From Choricystis sp. odSpoLacu1 (taxonomy: Eukaryota > Chlorophyta > Trebouxiophyceae), in the NCBI GenBank assembly GCA_958009055.1, contig OY253660.1, forward strand, positions 372,001 to 436,000: a stretch of DNA of 64,000 nt. The letters run 5' to 3'. The position numbers and the translations under genes were made by a program. Position 1 is the stretch's first letter; each line of letters starts with the position of its first letter. Below, piece by piece: positions 48,762 to 58,854 of this stretch. The notes under the pieces were generated by a model that was not told the origin of the DNA, searched no databases, and saw nothing but the letters and a program-made list of their open reading frames with translations.

Positions 48762-50687
48762 CTAAAGCACCCTGGCCGCCAACCCCTGCCACCACGCCAC
48801 CGCGGGCGGTTTGCGCACGCCGTCGTCGGCGGCCGCGATGGCGGCGCCAAGGGCGCTGACCGTACGCGCGGCGCCCGGAGACCCCCGCAACGCGCCTTCC
48901 AAGCAACCTGCCGCCCTTCTGAACCCGGCCGCATCGCTGGCCAGCAAGCAGGCTGCCGCCGCGCCCGCCAGCGTGTTGATGCGGGCGCTGTCGCCGCGGG
49001 CCGCAGCGTCGCCCAGCGCGTTCGCCACGCGCGCTGCCACCAGGGCGGCTCCCGGGTCGCCCGGCGGGCAGCTCCCCAACGCTGCTCCTAGAGCGGGCGC
49101 GAGTGTGGCAGGCGGTGGCGGAGCGGTGGGGTCCAGCACGCGGTCCAGCAGCGCAGGACCGAAATCGCGCACCCCCGTCGGCGCGCTGGCCGCCAGCAGC
49201 GCGCCCGCCAGGGTGACGGCGGCGGCGGCGAGTGGAGGCGCTGGATGCACAGCATACAGCAGCGCCAGTGGCAGGGCGGCGTCGCGTGCAGAGGCGGGGG
49301 CCAGGGTGCGCGCGGCTTGGGAAAGGGCGACGAGAAGGAGGTGCGTTCGTGCCGCGCCCACCGCGTCCGTCGCCCAGACTGGGTCACAGGGGGACGGAGC
49401 CCGCGCCAGCAGGGCGTCCCCGGAGCCGCGGGTGGTGGGCAGGGCGGAGAGGAGTGTGGTGATGAGGCCTGAGTGGGCGGGGGGCGGGGCGGCGCCACGA
49501 GCAAAGGCAGAGGACGCCACCACGTCGAGACTGGCGGCCAGCGCTGCCGGTGCATTCCCATCCAGCGCGCCCGTCGCAGCCACCAGGCCACGCACGCCAG
49601 CTGTGGCAGCCATGAACAAGGCGTCCAGGGCGGGGCGCAGGGCGGGGGCGAGCTCTGGCGCGGCGAGCCAGGCAGGGGCTGATGCCGCGGCGGCCCTGTA
49701 AGCCTCGTGCGTCGCCCTGGCGCCCGCCGCCAGGCGGTCCAGAGCCGCGGTCGCGGCTTCTCGTCCTGCCGCATCCGCCGCGGCGGGAAGGGCGCGTGCG
49801 GCGCCTGGGGCCAGGGTGGTTGGCGCGCGCGCCGCCGCGGCAGCCAGCGCGGCCGCGCCCGCGGCCGGCGGCAGTCTCGCGTCCAGCGCGTCCAGCGCGG
49901 ACGTCAGCGACAGCGGGCCAGCCGCAAGGACGGCCGCAAGCAGAGACGGCGCGGCGGCGGCGGCGGCGGGGGGCAGCACGCGCAGCGCGCCGCTCTCGGA
50001 CAGCCGCGTGACGGCGGCCGCGGCGGCGGCAGTGAGCAGGGAAGAAGCCGAAGCGGCACCGGTCACGCCAGCCCCCAACACGCATGCTGCAGCACGCGGC
50101 AGCGACCGGGTCACGCCGGCGACGCCGGCAAGAGCGACAAGGGTGGACGGCGACGCTGCAGCGTGTGCGTGCGCCAACGCGAGAGCCACTGCTGCGCCTC
50201 CATCTGCAGCGCCCGTCACGAAAGCAGCGGCTGCATCAGCACACGGCAGAATGGCAGCAACATCAGGCAGCGGAACCGAGTCTAGGCCAGCGCACAGGGC
50301 GGCCAGCAGGCGCGGAGCGACCGCCCCACCACACGCCACCGCCAGGCGCGACGCCGCGGCCGCCACGTCGGCGGCCCCCCCAGGGTGAGCCCCCGCGTCA
50401 GGAAAGCCGAGCGTGAGGACGTCTGCGACAGCTGCAGCCAGGGCTGCCGCGGCGGGGGGGGGGGATAGGGCAGCGACTGCCGCCGCGGCGCCGACCGCTG
50501 CGGCGCCGTCCACCACGCTGGTGCGGGCGACAGCAGTTAAAAACGATTTCACAGAATTCAAAGCTGCCTCCACGTCTGTAGCCGGTGGAGAGCCACCCAG
50601 GCGGTGGGCCAGCGTCCAGCGCGCAAGCGCCGTCGCGGCAGCCGCGTCAAATGGCGCGCCAGGAGGGGGCAGCGGTGGGGGTGGCAT
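48762..50687 (-). CDS. alanine-rich helical-repeat protein, function unknown
   Basis: A single ATG-initiated frame of 641 residues, about a third alanine, with regularly spaced leucines (for example AARLLAALCAGLDSVPLPDV-like units and YAVHPAPPLAAAAVTLAGAL). This gives an ARM/HEAT-like all-helical pattern. No catalytic motif, membrane segment or targeting signal is clear. The ending VAWWQGLAARVL may be a conserved cap. I do not recognise the family; large ARM-repeat proteins of unknown function in plants are candidates. Divergent from the SPRY/U-box gene, 245 bases apart. The length and absence of stops in a GC-rich genome are only modest proof, but codon third positions look like neighbouring genes. 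Confidence 0.65.
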   Translation of the reverse strand: MPPPPLPPPGAPFDAAAATALARWTLAHRLGGSPPATDVEAALNSVKSFLTAVARTSVVDGAAAVGAAAAVAALSPPPAAAALAAAVADVLTLGFPDAGAHPGGAADVAAAASRLAVACGGAVAPRLLAALCAGLDSVPLPDVAAILPCADAAAAFVTGAADGGAAVALALAHAHAAASPSTLVALAGVAGVTRSLPRAAACVLGAGVTGAASASSLLTAAAAAAVTRLSESGALRVLPPAAAAAAPSLLAAVLAAGPLSLTSALDALDARLPPAAGAAALAAAAARAPTTLAPGAARALPAAADAAGREAATAALDRLAAGARATHEAYRAAAASAPAWLAAPELAPALRPALDALFMAATAGVRGLVAATGALDGNAPAALAASLDVVASSAFARGAAPPPAHSGLITTLLSALPTTRGSGDALLARAPSPCDPVWATDAVGAARTHLLLVALSQAARTLAPASARDAALPLALLYAVHPAPPLAAAAVTLAGALLAASAPTGVRDFGPALLDRVLDPTAPPPPATLAPALGAALGSCPPGDPGAALVAARVANALGDAAARGDSARINTLAGAAAACLLASDAAGFRRAAGCLEGALRGSPGAARTVSALGAAIAAADDGVRKPPAVAWWQGLAARVL

Positions 50688-50932
50688 GCTGGGGGAAAAT
50701 GTGTGTGAAGTCTCACAGACACGCGCGCGTAGGTGCGCGTCTCACCCGGCGCCGCCGCGTGACGAGTGCAGCGTGTGGCGGCATTGGAAAACGACGCAGG
50801 CGGTGTTGTTTTTTTTTCACCGCTGTCGAACAACTCGCTGTCGGACAACAAAAACGCGGGTTGGCCTCGCCCACCCGGCCTCACACACCCCCTGTCCGGC
50901 ACACCCGCACGGGCAGGAACATCACACGCCCC
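50688..50932. promoter_or_regulatory. bidirectional promoter region
   Basis: A spacer of 245 bases between the ATGs at 50687 (minus) and 50933 (plus), with a T-rich patch at about 50,808-50,818. Confidence 0.35.
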
Positions 50933-53900
50933 ATGGGCGTCCCCTCCCATCCACCCACCCCCACCGACGGCGTCGGCCTGGCCGCCGCGCTCGCCGCGCC
51001 CGACGCTGGCAATGTGGCCTGCACCGCCGCACACGCCGCCCCCCGCCTCGCCGTCTCCCCGCTCAACGTGGTGCTGCAGGTGGCGCTAGATGGTGTCGAC
51101 CGTTTTGCAGACGGTGACGGCCTGGACGCAGCCGCGGTGGAGGCCCACGTCGCCGCGCGCGTCGCGGCGCTCGGGGGTGGCGCCGACGCGCTGGCCAGTG
51201 GAGCCGAGGCTTCGCCGACCCACACACTCTCCCCGCCCACCACGCCCCGCCGCGCCCCCTTCTTCGACACCCGCCGCACCACGGGCGACCTGGCCCTGGG
51301 TGAAGGCGACGCCGTGGAATCATTTTCGAATTTCGCGTCCGCGCTCTCCACTGCCTGCATCACCACTGGCCGCTGGGCTTTCGACGTCGAACTACGCACC
51401 GCCGGAATCGCCCAACTCGGGTGGGCCACCTCCGCCGCGGGCGCCGCCTTCACCAACGAGGAAGGCACGGGCGACGCCCCCGGGTCGTACGCGTACGATG
51501 GGCGGCGTGTGCGGCGGTGGGGTGGCGGGCGCGCGCCCCGCCCTTACGGCGCGGCGTGGACAGCAGGCGACACCATAACCGTCGCCCTGGACGCAGACGC
51601 TGGGATCGTCACCTTCTGGCGCAATGGCACCCCCCTGGGCCCCGCGTTTCGGGGGGTGGAGCGTGGGGAGGCGGTGGGAGGGTACCATGCCGCGGTCTCC
51701 CTGTCGCGCGGCGAGCGCGTGACCGTCAACGGTGGGGGCGCGGCGCCCCTGGCCGCTCAGCTGCCGCCCGGCTACCGCCCCCTGATGCCACCTCCCGCGG
51801 GTGCAGACGAGGTGGCTTATCTCGTGTCTGCCACGTGCGAACTGTGTGCGGCAGCCGCGGGGCGGGGCGGGGGCGGCTTGCTCGACGGCCGCGCCGCGCG
51901 CGCGGCGACGGCCGCGCTGGCGGCCGCGCCGCGTGCGGGCGGGCCCTCCCCCGCTGACGAGGTCGCAGCCATCCTGGGCGCCATGCTGGTGCCGTGCCTG
52001 ACGACCGATCCCGGCTGCATTCGCTACTGCGCCGCCGCCAGCGTGGCGCCCGCACTGACAGCACTCGCCGCGCGCGGCGGCGCGCGGTCTGCGCGCGCCG
52101 CGTTTGCCGCCCTCCGCGCCATGCTGTCCCCGATGCTGTCTGCCAACTTCACCTCCGCTGTGCTAGACGCGTTTGCGCGCACTGTGCGCACGTCCCAGAT
52201 CGAGGTGGCGGCTGCGGGGGCGGCGGCGAGTGCCGCCGACGCGCTGGCCACCGTACGCGCTCTCGCTGCCGACCCGTCCACCCTCACCGCCTGGGCCGCC
52301 TCCCCCGGCTGGCACGCCGCCCTGGAGGACCTGCTGCTTGTGCGCACCCCCACCCCGTACGACCTGGCGGCCACCGTGCTGCCGCCGCACAGGGCGGCGG
52401 CCGCCGCGGCCGCAGCTGTGGGTGCGCCGTTTATTCCGCCCCTTGTCGAACTCACAACCGCCCTGGCTCAGCTGGAGGCACACCATGTGGCCCTGCTGGC
52501 CGACCTGGCGGCCGCCCCCGCGCCCGGGGCATACGCGGATGCCTCGTCCCCGGGCGGGCGCGGGTGGGCGGCCTCTGCGCGCACACCCTCCACCCGCTTG
52601 GACGCCTTCCTGACCGCCGTCGCCCGCCGCAACAGGGGCGCCATGCGCACCGTGCCCCCGCCCGGCATGTCCGACCCGTCGGCCCTGGTGTCGTTGTTCC
52701 ACGCGGGGCTGGCCCTCGCGGCCCCTGCCCTGCGCGACGCGGAGCACGGGGGCGGCCCCCTGGCCGCCGTCGCGGTGGGCGCCCTCGCCGTGGGCGGCGG
52801 TCCAGATGCAGGCGACCGGTACGGTGGCGACGGCCGGCTGGGCGGGGCGGTGGGGTACGTGCTCAGTGCGCTCGGCGATGCGACCCCCGACGCGGCGGGC
52901 GCGGTTGTGCGCGCGGCGCGCGTGCCTGTCGCTGCCACCGCCTCGGCTGGCCGTCTGTCGCCACCGCCGCGCGTGCCCACGCCCACGCTGGCGGCGTGCA
53001 CGCCACCGGCAGGGGGTGCGCACTCTGCGCTGCTCTCCCCGCTCGCGCAACGTGGCGGGTCAGTGTCGCCTGGCTCCTCCCCCTCGGGCGGGGAGGACGG
53101 CGGCTACGCCACGCCCACGTCCCTGCCCTCGGTCGACGGCAGCGAGGGCGAAGACGACGACGATGGCGCCTGGTCGTCGGCCGCGTCGTCTGCGTCGTCG
53201 TCGGGCGACGACGACGGTCCGTCGCCCACGGCGGCCGTGCCGCCCCACGCGGTCGCGTCGCTGGTGGACCGCCTGATCCTTTTATACCGCCTCGCCGTCG
53301 GCCCGTCCATCAAGGATGCCGGCACCCACGCCCAGCAGCTGTCCCTCGTGCGAGCCCAAAACGTGGCGGACGGCATCCTGGCGGACGGCGCCCGCCACGC
53401 GGCGTGGCAGGCGGCGCGGTTGTTTTCGCGGGCCAAGGCGGCGCGCCTGCGGTCGCTGGCCGCGCACGCGGCCAGGGTGCTGGCAGCGTCCGCGCGCGCC
53501 CCACGCGCCTCGCCCGCCGGCCTGGCCCTGCCCACCCTGCCGGACGCGTACGCGGAAGTCGCCCTGGATGGCTACCACTCGGCCGCCAGGGTGGTCCCGT
53601 TCCTGGCGCCCAACTCAGCGCGCGCGGCCGCACGCGGCGCGGCTGCCAACGCCGCCGCCGCCCTCGAAGTCGCGTCCGCGGCCTCCCTGCTGGTGGCGGA
53701 CGACCGCGTCATTTCCCCTGACGTGCGCGACATGGCGTGGCAAGCCCTGGGGGCGCTCGTAGTGGCGCCGCGCGGGCGCGACGCGTTGGATGGAGCGCCC
53801 GACGTCTCGTCCGTCCTGCCGCGCGCGCTGCTGGCCGGCCTCGCGTCCCCAGCCTGGGTGCCGTCCGCTAATGTTCTCGCGTCCCTGGTGACGCCGGTCG

Positions 53901-54796
53901 GCCTGGCGCCTCCAGTCGGGAGCCCGGCGCCCGCGCCGCGCGTGCTGGCCGCGCTTGCCTCTGCACTCACCCCGGGGGCCGCTTCGGACGCCGCCTTGGA
54001 CCGCGCCTTCTCCGCCCAGTCGTGGGCGTTGACCGAGGCTGCTGCCGCTGCTCGGGATGGCGCGGGAGGGACGCCCCCGGGTGCCGCCGCCCGGCGGCGG
54101 CGGGCGGCGGCACTCGACCTGGCGGCCGCGCTGGCACGGGCTGTTGAGTTTGCTGCCTCTGCCGCCCCCTCCCTCTTTGCCCCTCCACCCCACGCTCCCC
54201 ACGCCGTCACCCGCGCCGCCGCCCTGCACCTGGGCCGCGCCGTGGACGCGGCAGGGTTTGTGCTGGTGCCCGGGCCGGGCGGCAGCGGCCTGCCGGCTGC
54301 TGGCCCCCCGCTCGTCGCCTCCGCGGCGGGCACGCTGGCCGCCCTGGCCGCCGCCCGCGGAGTGGCCGACGTGGCGGCCCGACTGATCGCCACGCCTGCG
54401 GCCGCGGGGCTGACCGCCCTGGCGGCCGCCGGCTGGGCCCCGCTTCGTAGTGACGCGTCCGCGCGCCCCGAAGCCGACGACCCGCGCTTGACCACGCTCA
54501 CGTCCCTCGTCGCCGCCCTCGCCGCCGCCAAGGCGGTCCCCGAGCCCGTGTCCCGCCCCCCGCCCGACGAGTTCATTGATCCGATTACATCGGCGGTGAT
54601 GGACGATCCTGTGGTGCTGCCTGCCTCCCGTGCGCGCGTCGATCGGTCGACGCTCGACCGCTTGCTGCTGGCGCCCTCCCCTTCCGACCCGTTTTCTCGG
54701 GCGCCCATCACGGCACGCGACGTGGTGGCGGATATGGAGTTGAAGGGGAGGATTGAGGCGTGGAAAAATCAGGGGGCGGTGGCGATGGAGGAGTGA
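50933..54796 (+). CDS. large E3 ubiquitin ligase: SPRY domain plus C-terminal U-box
   Basis: One exon of 1,287 residues. A SPRY/B30.2 domain lies at about residues 125-260 (ITTGRWAFDVELRTAGIAQL, GWATSAAGAAFTNEEG, VTFWRNGTPLGPAFRG). A long helical middle region is broken by a Ser/acidic linker (GSEGEDDDDGAW). The end is a U-box: PPDEFIDPITSAVMDDPVVL, RVDRSTLDRLLLAPS, DPFSRAPI and ELKGRIEAW. The U-box matches UFD2-type E4 boxes most closely. The overall SPRY-helical-E3 order recalls RNF123/KPC1 and plant RKP, which end in RING instead. Start choice: first in-frame ATG before conserved sequence. The substrate is unknown. Confidence 0.88.
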   Translation: MGVPSHPPTPTDGVGLAAALAAPDAGNVACTAAHAAPRLAVSPLNVVLQVALDGVDRFADGDGLDAAAVEAHVAARVAALGGGADALASGAEASPTHTLSPPTTPRRAPFFDTRRTTGDLALGEGDAVESFSNFASALSTACITTGRWAFDVELRTAGIAQLGWATSAAGAAFTNEEGTGDAPGSYAYDGRRVRRWGGGRAPRPYGAAWTAGDTITVALDADAGIVTFWRNGTPLGPAFRGVERGEAVGGYHAAVSLSRGERVTVNGGGAAPLAAQLPPGYRPLMPPPAGADEVAYLVSATCELCAAAAGRGGGGLLDGRAARAATAALAAAPRAGGPSPADEVAAILGAMLVPCLTTDPGCIRYCAAASVAPALTALAARGGARSARAAFAALRAMLSPMLSANFTSAVLDAFARTVRTSQIEVAAAGAAASAADALATVRALAADPSTLTAWAASPGWHAALEDLLLVRTPTPYDLAATVLPPHRAAAAAAAAVGAPFIPPLVELTTALAQLEAHHVALLADLAAAPAPGAYADASSPGGRGWAASARTPSTRLDAFLTAVARRNRGAMRTVPPPGMSDPSALVSLFHAGLALAAPALRDAEHGGGPLAAVAVGALAVGGGPDAGDRYGGDGRLGGAVGYVLSALGDATPDAAGAVVRAARVPVAATASAGRLSPPPRVPTPTLAACTPPAGGAHSALLSPLAQRGGSVSPGSSPSGGEDGGYATPTSLPSVDGSEGEDDDDGAWSSAASSASSSGDDDGPSPTAAVPPHAVASLVDRLILLYRLAVGPSIKDAGTHAQQLSLVRAQNVADGILADGARHAAWQAARLFSRAKAARLRSLAAHAARVLAASARAPRASPAGLALPTLPDAYAEVALDGYHSAARVVPFLAPNSARAAARGAAANAAAALEVASAASLLVADDRVISPDVRDMAWQALGALVVAPRGRDALDGAPDVSSVLPRALLAGLASPAWVPSANVLASLVTPVGLAPPVGSPAPAPRVLAALASALTPGAASDAALDRAFSAQSWALTEAAAAARDGAGGTPPGAAARRRRAAALDLAAALARAVEFAASAAPSLFAPPPHAPHAVTRAAALHLGRAVDAAGFVLVPGPGGSGLPAAGPPLVASAAGTLAALAAARGVADVAARLIATPAAAGLTALAAAGWAPLRSDASARPEADDPRLTTLTSLVAALAAAKAVPEPVSRPPPDEFIDPITSAVMDDPVVLPASRARVDRSTLDRLLLAPSPSDPFSRAPITARDVVADMELKGRIEAWKNQGAVAMEE

Positions 54797-54927
54797 GTTG
54801 ATGGTTTCATTTTTCAGCGAGACACACTAGACTTGGTTTCGTTTTTCTCTGTGTTGCAAACTCTGAAACACACAGGCAGGCTCCCGCCTTTCTGCCAACC
54901 ACACCCCTCTCCGTCTCTCACCTCACC

Positions 54928-56703
54928 ATGGACGCCGCCCTGACCCCCGCCGCGACTGCTGCCCTGCCTTTCGCCACCATCACCATCGACGACGACGGCG
55001 ACGCCGTGGTGGCCGTCAGCGCGCTGGACCTGGCCACAGAGGCGCCCGAGCTAGGGCAGGCGGCGATGGATGATCCAGGTTTGGGAGGAGGAGAGGGGGA
55101 AGGAGGGAGGGTCGAGCTTTCCGCTGCCCCCTCTCCCCGGTCGCCTCGTTCACTCTCGTTTCCCCTCCCAGACGCTGTCAACGCCGCATTCACATCCGCT
55201 CTGGCCGTCCAAGGCGTCGCCCGCGCCTTTGTGCGCGCGCACAGTGTGCCTTTGCCTGCCGTCCCCGCCACGCCCTGCGGCCTGCGCGCCGCCCTTGCTG
55301 GCCGCTGGTCAGCCCCAGCCGCTGTCACGGGCGTCGTCATCAGCACGTTGTTGGAGCAGCGGCCCTACTCCCGCACCCTGGTGTGCCCCACGTGCGGCGC
55401 GGCGGCGGTGGACGCGCCGGGTGCGCGCGCGCGGGCGCCCTGCGCGTGCGGCGCTGGTGCAGTGGTTGACGAGGCGGCCACCACGTACGCAACGTATGTG
55501 AGTGCGACGATGGTTCCGGTGTGTGCGGGAAGCGGCATGACCGAGGAGGTGGTGGTGCAGGCGGTGGGGGGTGACGTGGTTGCCGAGCTCGCTCTCGGCG
55601 CCTGCGTCCACGTCATGGGGGTGGTCTCCCTGACGCCTGCCGTGCGTGTAGTATGCGCCCCACGGGGGCTGGGTGGCGTCACGGCGCCCGTGCTGAAGGC
55701 GGCGTGCGTGTCGGTGCCCGCTGCGCCGCGCGCGGTCTCCTCTCCACCCTCCCTGGACGCCCTCATCGCCGCCACGCGCGCCGCGGGCGCGGGGCGCGCC
55801 CCCTGTGACGTTGTTCTGGTCGCACTGCTGCTGTCCGTTGCGTCGGTGGGAGCGGGGCGGGCGGTGCACGTGGGCGTGCGTGGCGCGCGCGCGAGTGCAC
55901 TGGCTGCGCTGGCGCGCGTGCTGGCCCCCATCGTCACCACGCCAGCCATGGGGAGCATGTTGCCCAGCATCGACGCAGCCACTGGAGCCACCCAGGCGGG
56001 CGCGCTGGCGACTGGGCGGGGTGGCGTGTGTGTGATCGGCGCGGTGCGCATTCCGCCGGCCGCGCTGGCTGCTGTGCTGGCTGCCGCAGACACGGGATCC
56101 GCGCACGTCAAGGTGCATGCTGGTGCCGCACGTCGTGACCCTGTCCCCACCGATGGCTCGATGTGGTGTGTGGACCCGCCGGTGGTGAGCGGCGGGGCGC
56201 GGCGCGGCGCCAGCGCGACCACAGCAACTGCCGCTGCACGCGCCACCCTGGACGTCACCCTGCCGTGGGTCGACCACGACGACGATGCCGCCGACATGGA
56301 CGACGTGCTCCTGGGGGCTCCCTCCGCGTCGATGTCGCTCGACGCGCTGACTGGAGTCCTGTGCTCCGCGGCCGCCTCGTCACCCCCCCGCGTCTTGCCC
56401 GCAACGGGCGCCGCCCTGGCCGCCTACTACGCAGCCGCCCGTGCCACGGGAGCCGCGACCCGGGGGGGCGGCCACTATATGGACACCCTGGCGCGGCTGG
56501 CTGCCGCGCCGGCGAGGCTGCACGGTCGGGGTGCCGCGACGCACGTCAACGCGTCGGTCGCGGCCGCGGTCGCGGACGCTGCCGCCGCGACGCGCGTGCT
56601 CCCCAAACTGGATGCCCCCTTTGGCGTGGTGATAGAGAGTGTGGCAGAAGCGCTGGACGTGCTGGTGGCGCGGGCGGGCGTGCGGGCGCGGTGGGAGGAG
56701 TGA
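54928..56703 (+). CDS. MCMDC2: MCMDC2-like protein (degenerate MCM)
   Basis: Exons 54928-55078 and 55172-56703 give 560 residues; the 93-nt intron is in frame and open, with a weak donor (GTTTGG) but a strong CT-rich acceptor. The middle shows an MCM-type OB fold with a zinc-finger pattern (SRTLVCPTCGAAAVDAPG, CACGAG). The expected ATPase region has no Walker A or B: VHVGVRGARASALAALA stands where GDPG-GKS should be. It is followed by TQAGALATGRGGVCVIGAV, resembling the GGICFIGDL block of MCMDC2. Animal MCMDC2 acts in meiotic recombination together with MCM8/9-like partners. The match is by motif order, not close identity. Confidence 0.65.
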   Translation: MDAALTPAATAALPFATITIDDDGDAVVAVSALDLATEAPELGQAAMDDPGLGGGEGEGGRVELSAAPSPRSPRSLSFPLPDAVNAAFTSALAVQGVARAFVRAHSVPLPAVPATPCGLRAALAGRWSAPAAVTGVVISTLLEQRPYSRTLVCPTCGAAAVDAPGARARAPCACGAGAVVDEAATTYATYVSATMVPVCAGSGMTEEVVVQAVGGDVVAELALGACVHVMGVVSLTPAVRVVCAPRGLGGVTAPVLKAACVSVPAAPRAVSSPPSLDALIAATRAAGAGRAPCDVVLVALLLSVASVGAGRAVHVGVRGARASALAALARVLAPIVTTPAMGSMLPSIDAATGATQAGALATGRGGVCVIGAVRIPPAALAAVLAAADTGSAHVKVHAGAARRDPVPTDGSMWCVDPPVVSGGARRGASATTATAAARATLDVTLPWVDHDDDAADMDDVLLGAPSASMSLDALTGVLCSAAASSPPRVLPATGAALAAYYAAARATGAATRGGGHYMDTLARLAAAPARLHGRGAATHVNASVAAAVADAAAATRVLPKLDAPFGVVIESVAEALDVLVARAGVRARWEE

Positions 56704-56750
56704 GAAAGAAGTGTGAGTTTTCGTGTATTTTTTTTCAATGAAACAAAACT

Positions 56751-58675
56751 CTACTGCCTACCCGCCGCCGACAGCCCCACCGCCGTCACCACGTATGCGC
56801 CATAGATGGCGGCCAACGCCCACGCGGTGCCCGCCGGCAGGCGGCGGCCGCAGGCGGCGCCGACGGCGAGAATGGTGGTGACCATGGCCAGTGCGTAAAA
56901 TGTCGCAGAACCACCCCCTGCTGACAACCGAGTCTTCACCACGCCCCCGCCACTCGCCGCGCCGCGCGCGATGCCGGCACCGAGGCCGACCAGGAGGTTG
57001 GTCAACGGTCCCGCGAAACACGCGGTCAGCGCCATGTTGGGCAGGCCGCGCCGCGCGACCGCGACGTTGGTTGCCAAGTCACCCACCGAGTTGCCCCACG
57101 CCAGCAGGGTGCCCCCCAGCACGGCGGGCGGGACGCGAGCGGCCACGCCCACGAGTTGGAGGGTGCCCACGAGTTCGGAGGCGGCGGCGTCGACCCACAG
57201 GGCGGCCGCGGCGAAGCCGACGGCGGACGCGACGCCGCGGAGGGCGGTGGCGGCACGCGGACCGACGCGATCGGTCAGCCAAGCGACCGAGGGCAGGCGG
57301 GCCAGGCCGATGGCTGCGCCCGCAGGCACAGAGACGGCAGCCATGGCCGCGATGGCGGTGGGTGGGGCGCCCAGGTACGCAGCCATGACGGGGGGCGACA
57401 CCGCGCACGCGAGCGGCAGCCACGCGTCGCCACCCCCCGGCACCGGGATCGTGGCCGCCCGCACAAAGGCGAGGGGAGCGTCCAGGGTGGCCATGATGGC
57501 GGACAGCTTGGCGGCGGCGGCTGCGGCCAGGTCGGCGGCTGATGGTGGAGGCGGTGGCGCCGCGGCAGCGCGCGGCAGCGCGCCAGCCGCGTCCTCCTCC
57601 CCAACCCTCGACGGCCGCGGCGACGCCGCCAGCGAGGCCACCATGTCGGACAACGTCATCTCCACCTCGTCCGCGCACGACGAGCGGCGGCGGTCGAAGG
57701 TCCAGGGCGCCGCCCCGGGGGGCAGGTCTGCTTCTGGAGCGTCACTCCCGAGCAGTGGTTCAGCCGACGCGGCCGCGCGCGCGTCGGCGACGACGCGGGC
57801 CGTGTCTGCCGCCGCCACGGTGGCCACGTAAAGTGCGTACATCGTCAGCAGCAGGGCTGCGGCGCCTGGGCCGGCGGCGCCGGTGGAGAGGATGGCGGCG
57901 ACAGTGGCCACCGAGATTCCATAGGCTGCCACGTCACGCACGAGGGCGCCCCGGGCGGGGGCGCCGCCGGAGGCGCGCAGGACGCAGCCGGCCACGCCGC
58001 AGCCGACGAAGAGGCCGCCGCCCAGGAGGGCACCGTGAGCCAGGTCGACCGCGCCGGAGCGGACGGCTGCCACCGAGGCCCCAATATCGGGCGCCCCGTT
58101 GCCCAGGGCCAGCAGGGTGGCCCCCGCCAGGCGGGGGGGCAGGCGCAGGGCGGACGCGAGGCCGGTGAGGCCGGGGGTGAAGTAGTCTTCGGCAGTGGCG
58201 GCGAGCGCGGCTAAAAACACGGCGGCCAGGGCGGCCGCGGTGGCCAGGGCGGCGGCGGAGGCCAGGAGGCCGACGGGGGAGGCGACGCAGTAGTAGAGCG
58301 ACATGTAGGGGATGAAGGATGCTGAGAGGGGAGGGGAGGAGGGTTGGGGGGTGAAGGGGAAGAAAGAGGGGTGTGAAGCACACACGTCCCCCAACCCCAT
58401 CACTCAATCCCACACCACACTCCACACTCACACTGCTCGCAGTGGGCGCGCGCATACTCGCACTGGTCCGCGCCGCGCGGCAGGCGGGACACGGCGTCGC
58501 ACTGGAAGGGTGGGAGGGTCGGTGAAGAACACGTCTGAGTCCCCGCTCTCTCTCTCCCCCCCCCCCCCACACACACACACACACTCACCGAGGGCGCATC
58601 ACTCGAAGCCGACACATACGCTGCTGCCAGAACGGCCAACGCTGCCACCAGCGTGGCGCGCGGTCGTGCGCGCAT
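56751..58675 (-). CDS. cation/Ca2+ exchanger, CCX/NCLX type
   Basis: Exons 58675-58589, 58501-58432 and 58321-56751 give 575 residues. Exon 1 is a signal peptide (MRARPRATLVAALAVLAAAY). Exon 2 is the Cys-rich N-terminal segment (CDAVSRLPRGADQCEYARAH, CEQ) that continues into SFIPYMSLYYC, as in NCLX. The alpha repeats are LALGNGAPDIGASVAAVRSG and GTLLAWGNSVGDLATNVAVA, each carrying the GNG/GNS-D ion-binding signature. About 12 membrane helices with a 110-residue acidic cytosolic loop in the middle. The family exchanges Na+, K+ or H+ for Ca2+ at endomembranes or mitochondria; this start favours the secretory route. A terminal basic residue pair ends the last helix. Confidence 0.9.
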
Positions 58676-58854
58676 TGGGAGGTGGAGGGTTTGGGTTGCT
58701 TGGAACCGGGCGCTGTGTGCTTTCCCCGCCCGCACCACGTGTGTGTGTGTGTGTGTGCACGCGGGTGGTGGACCCTTCGACACGCGCGGCACACACACAC
58801 GCCCAGAGGTCAAGAAGAAAACGCAAACAAAAGTGATTGTCTCACTCCTTTCGA
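58676..58854. promoter_or_regulatory. bidirectional promoter region, exchanger / SPPL
   Basis: 179 bases between divergent ATGs, including a (GT)n tract at about 58,740-58,757 and a CA tract at 58,791-58,800. No core promoter motif is evident. Confidence 0.35.
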
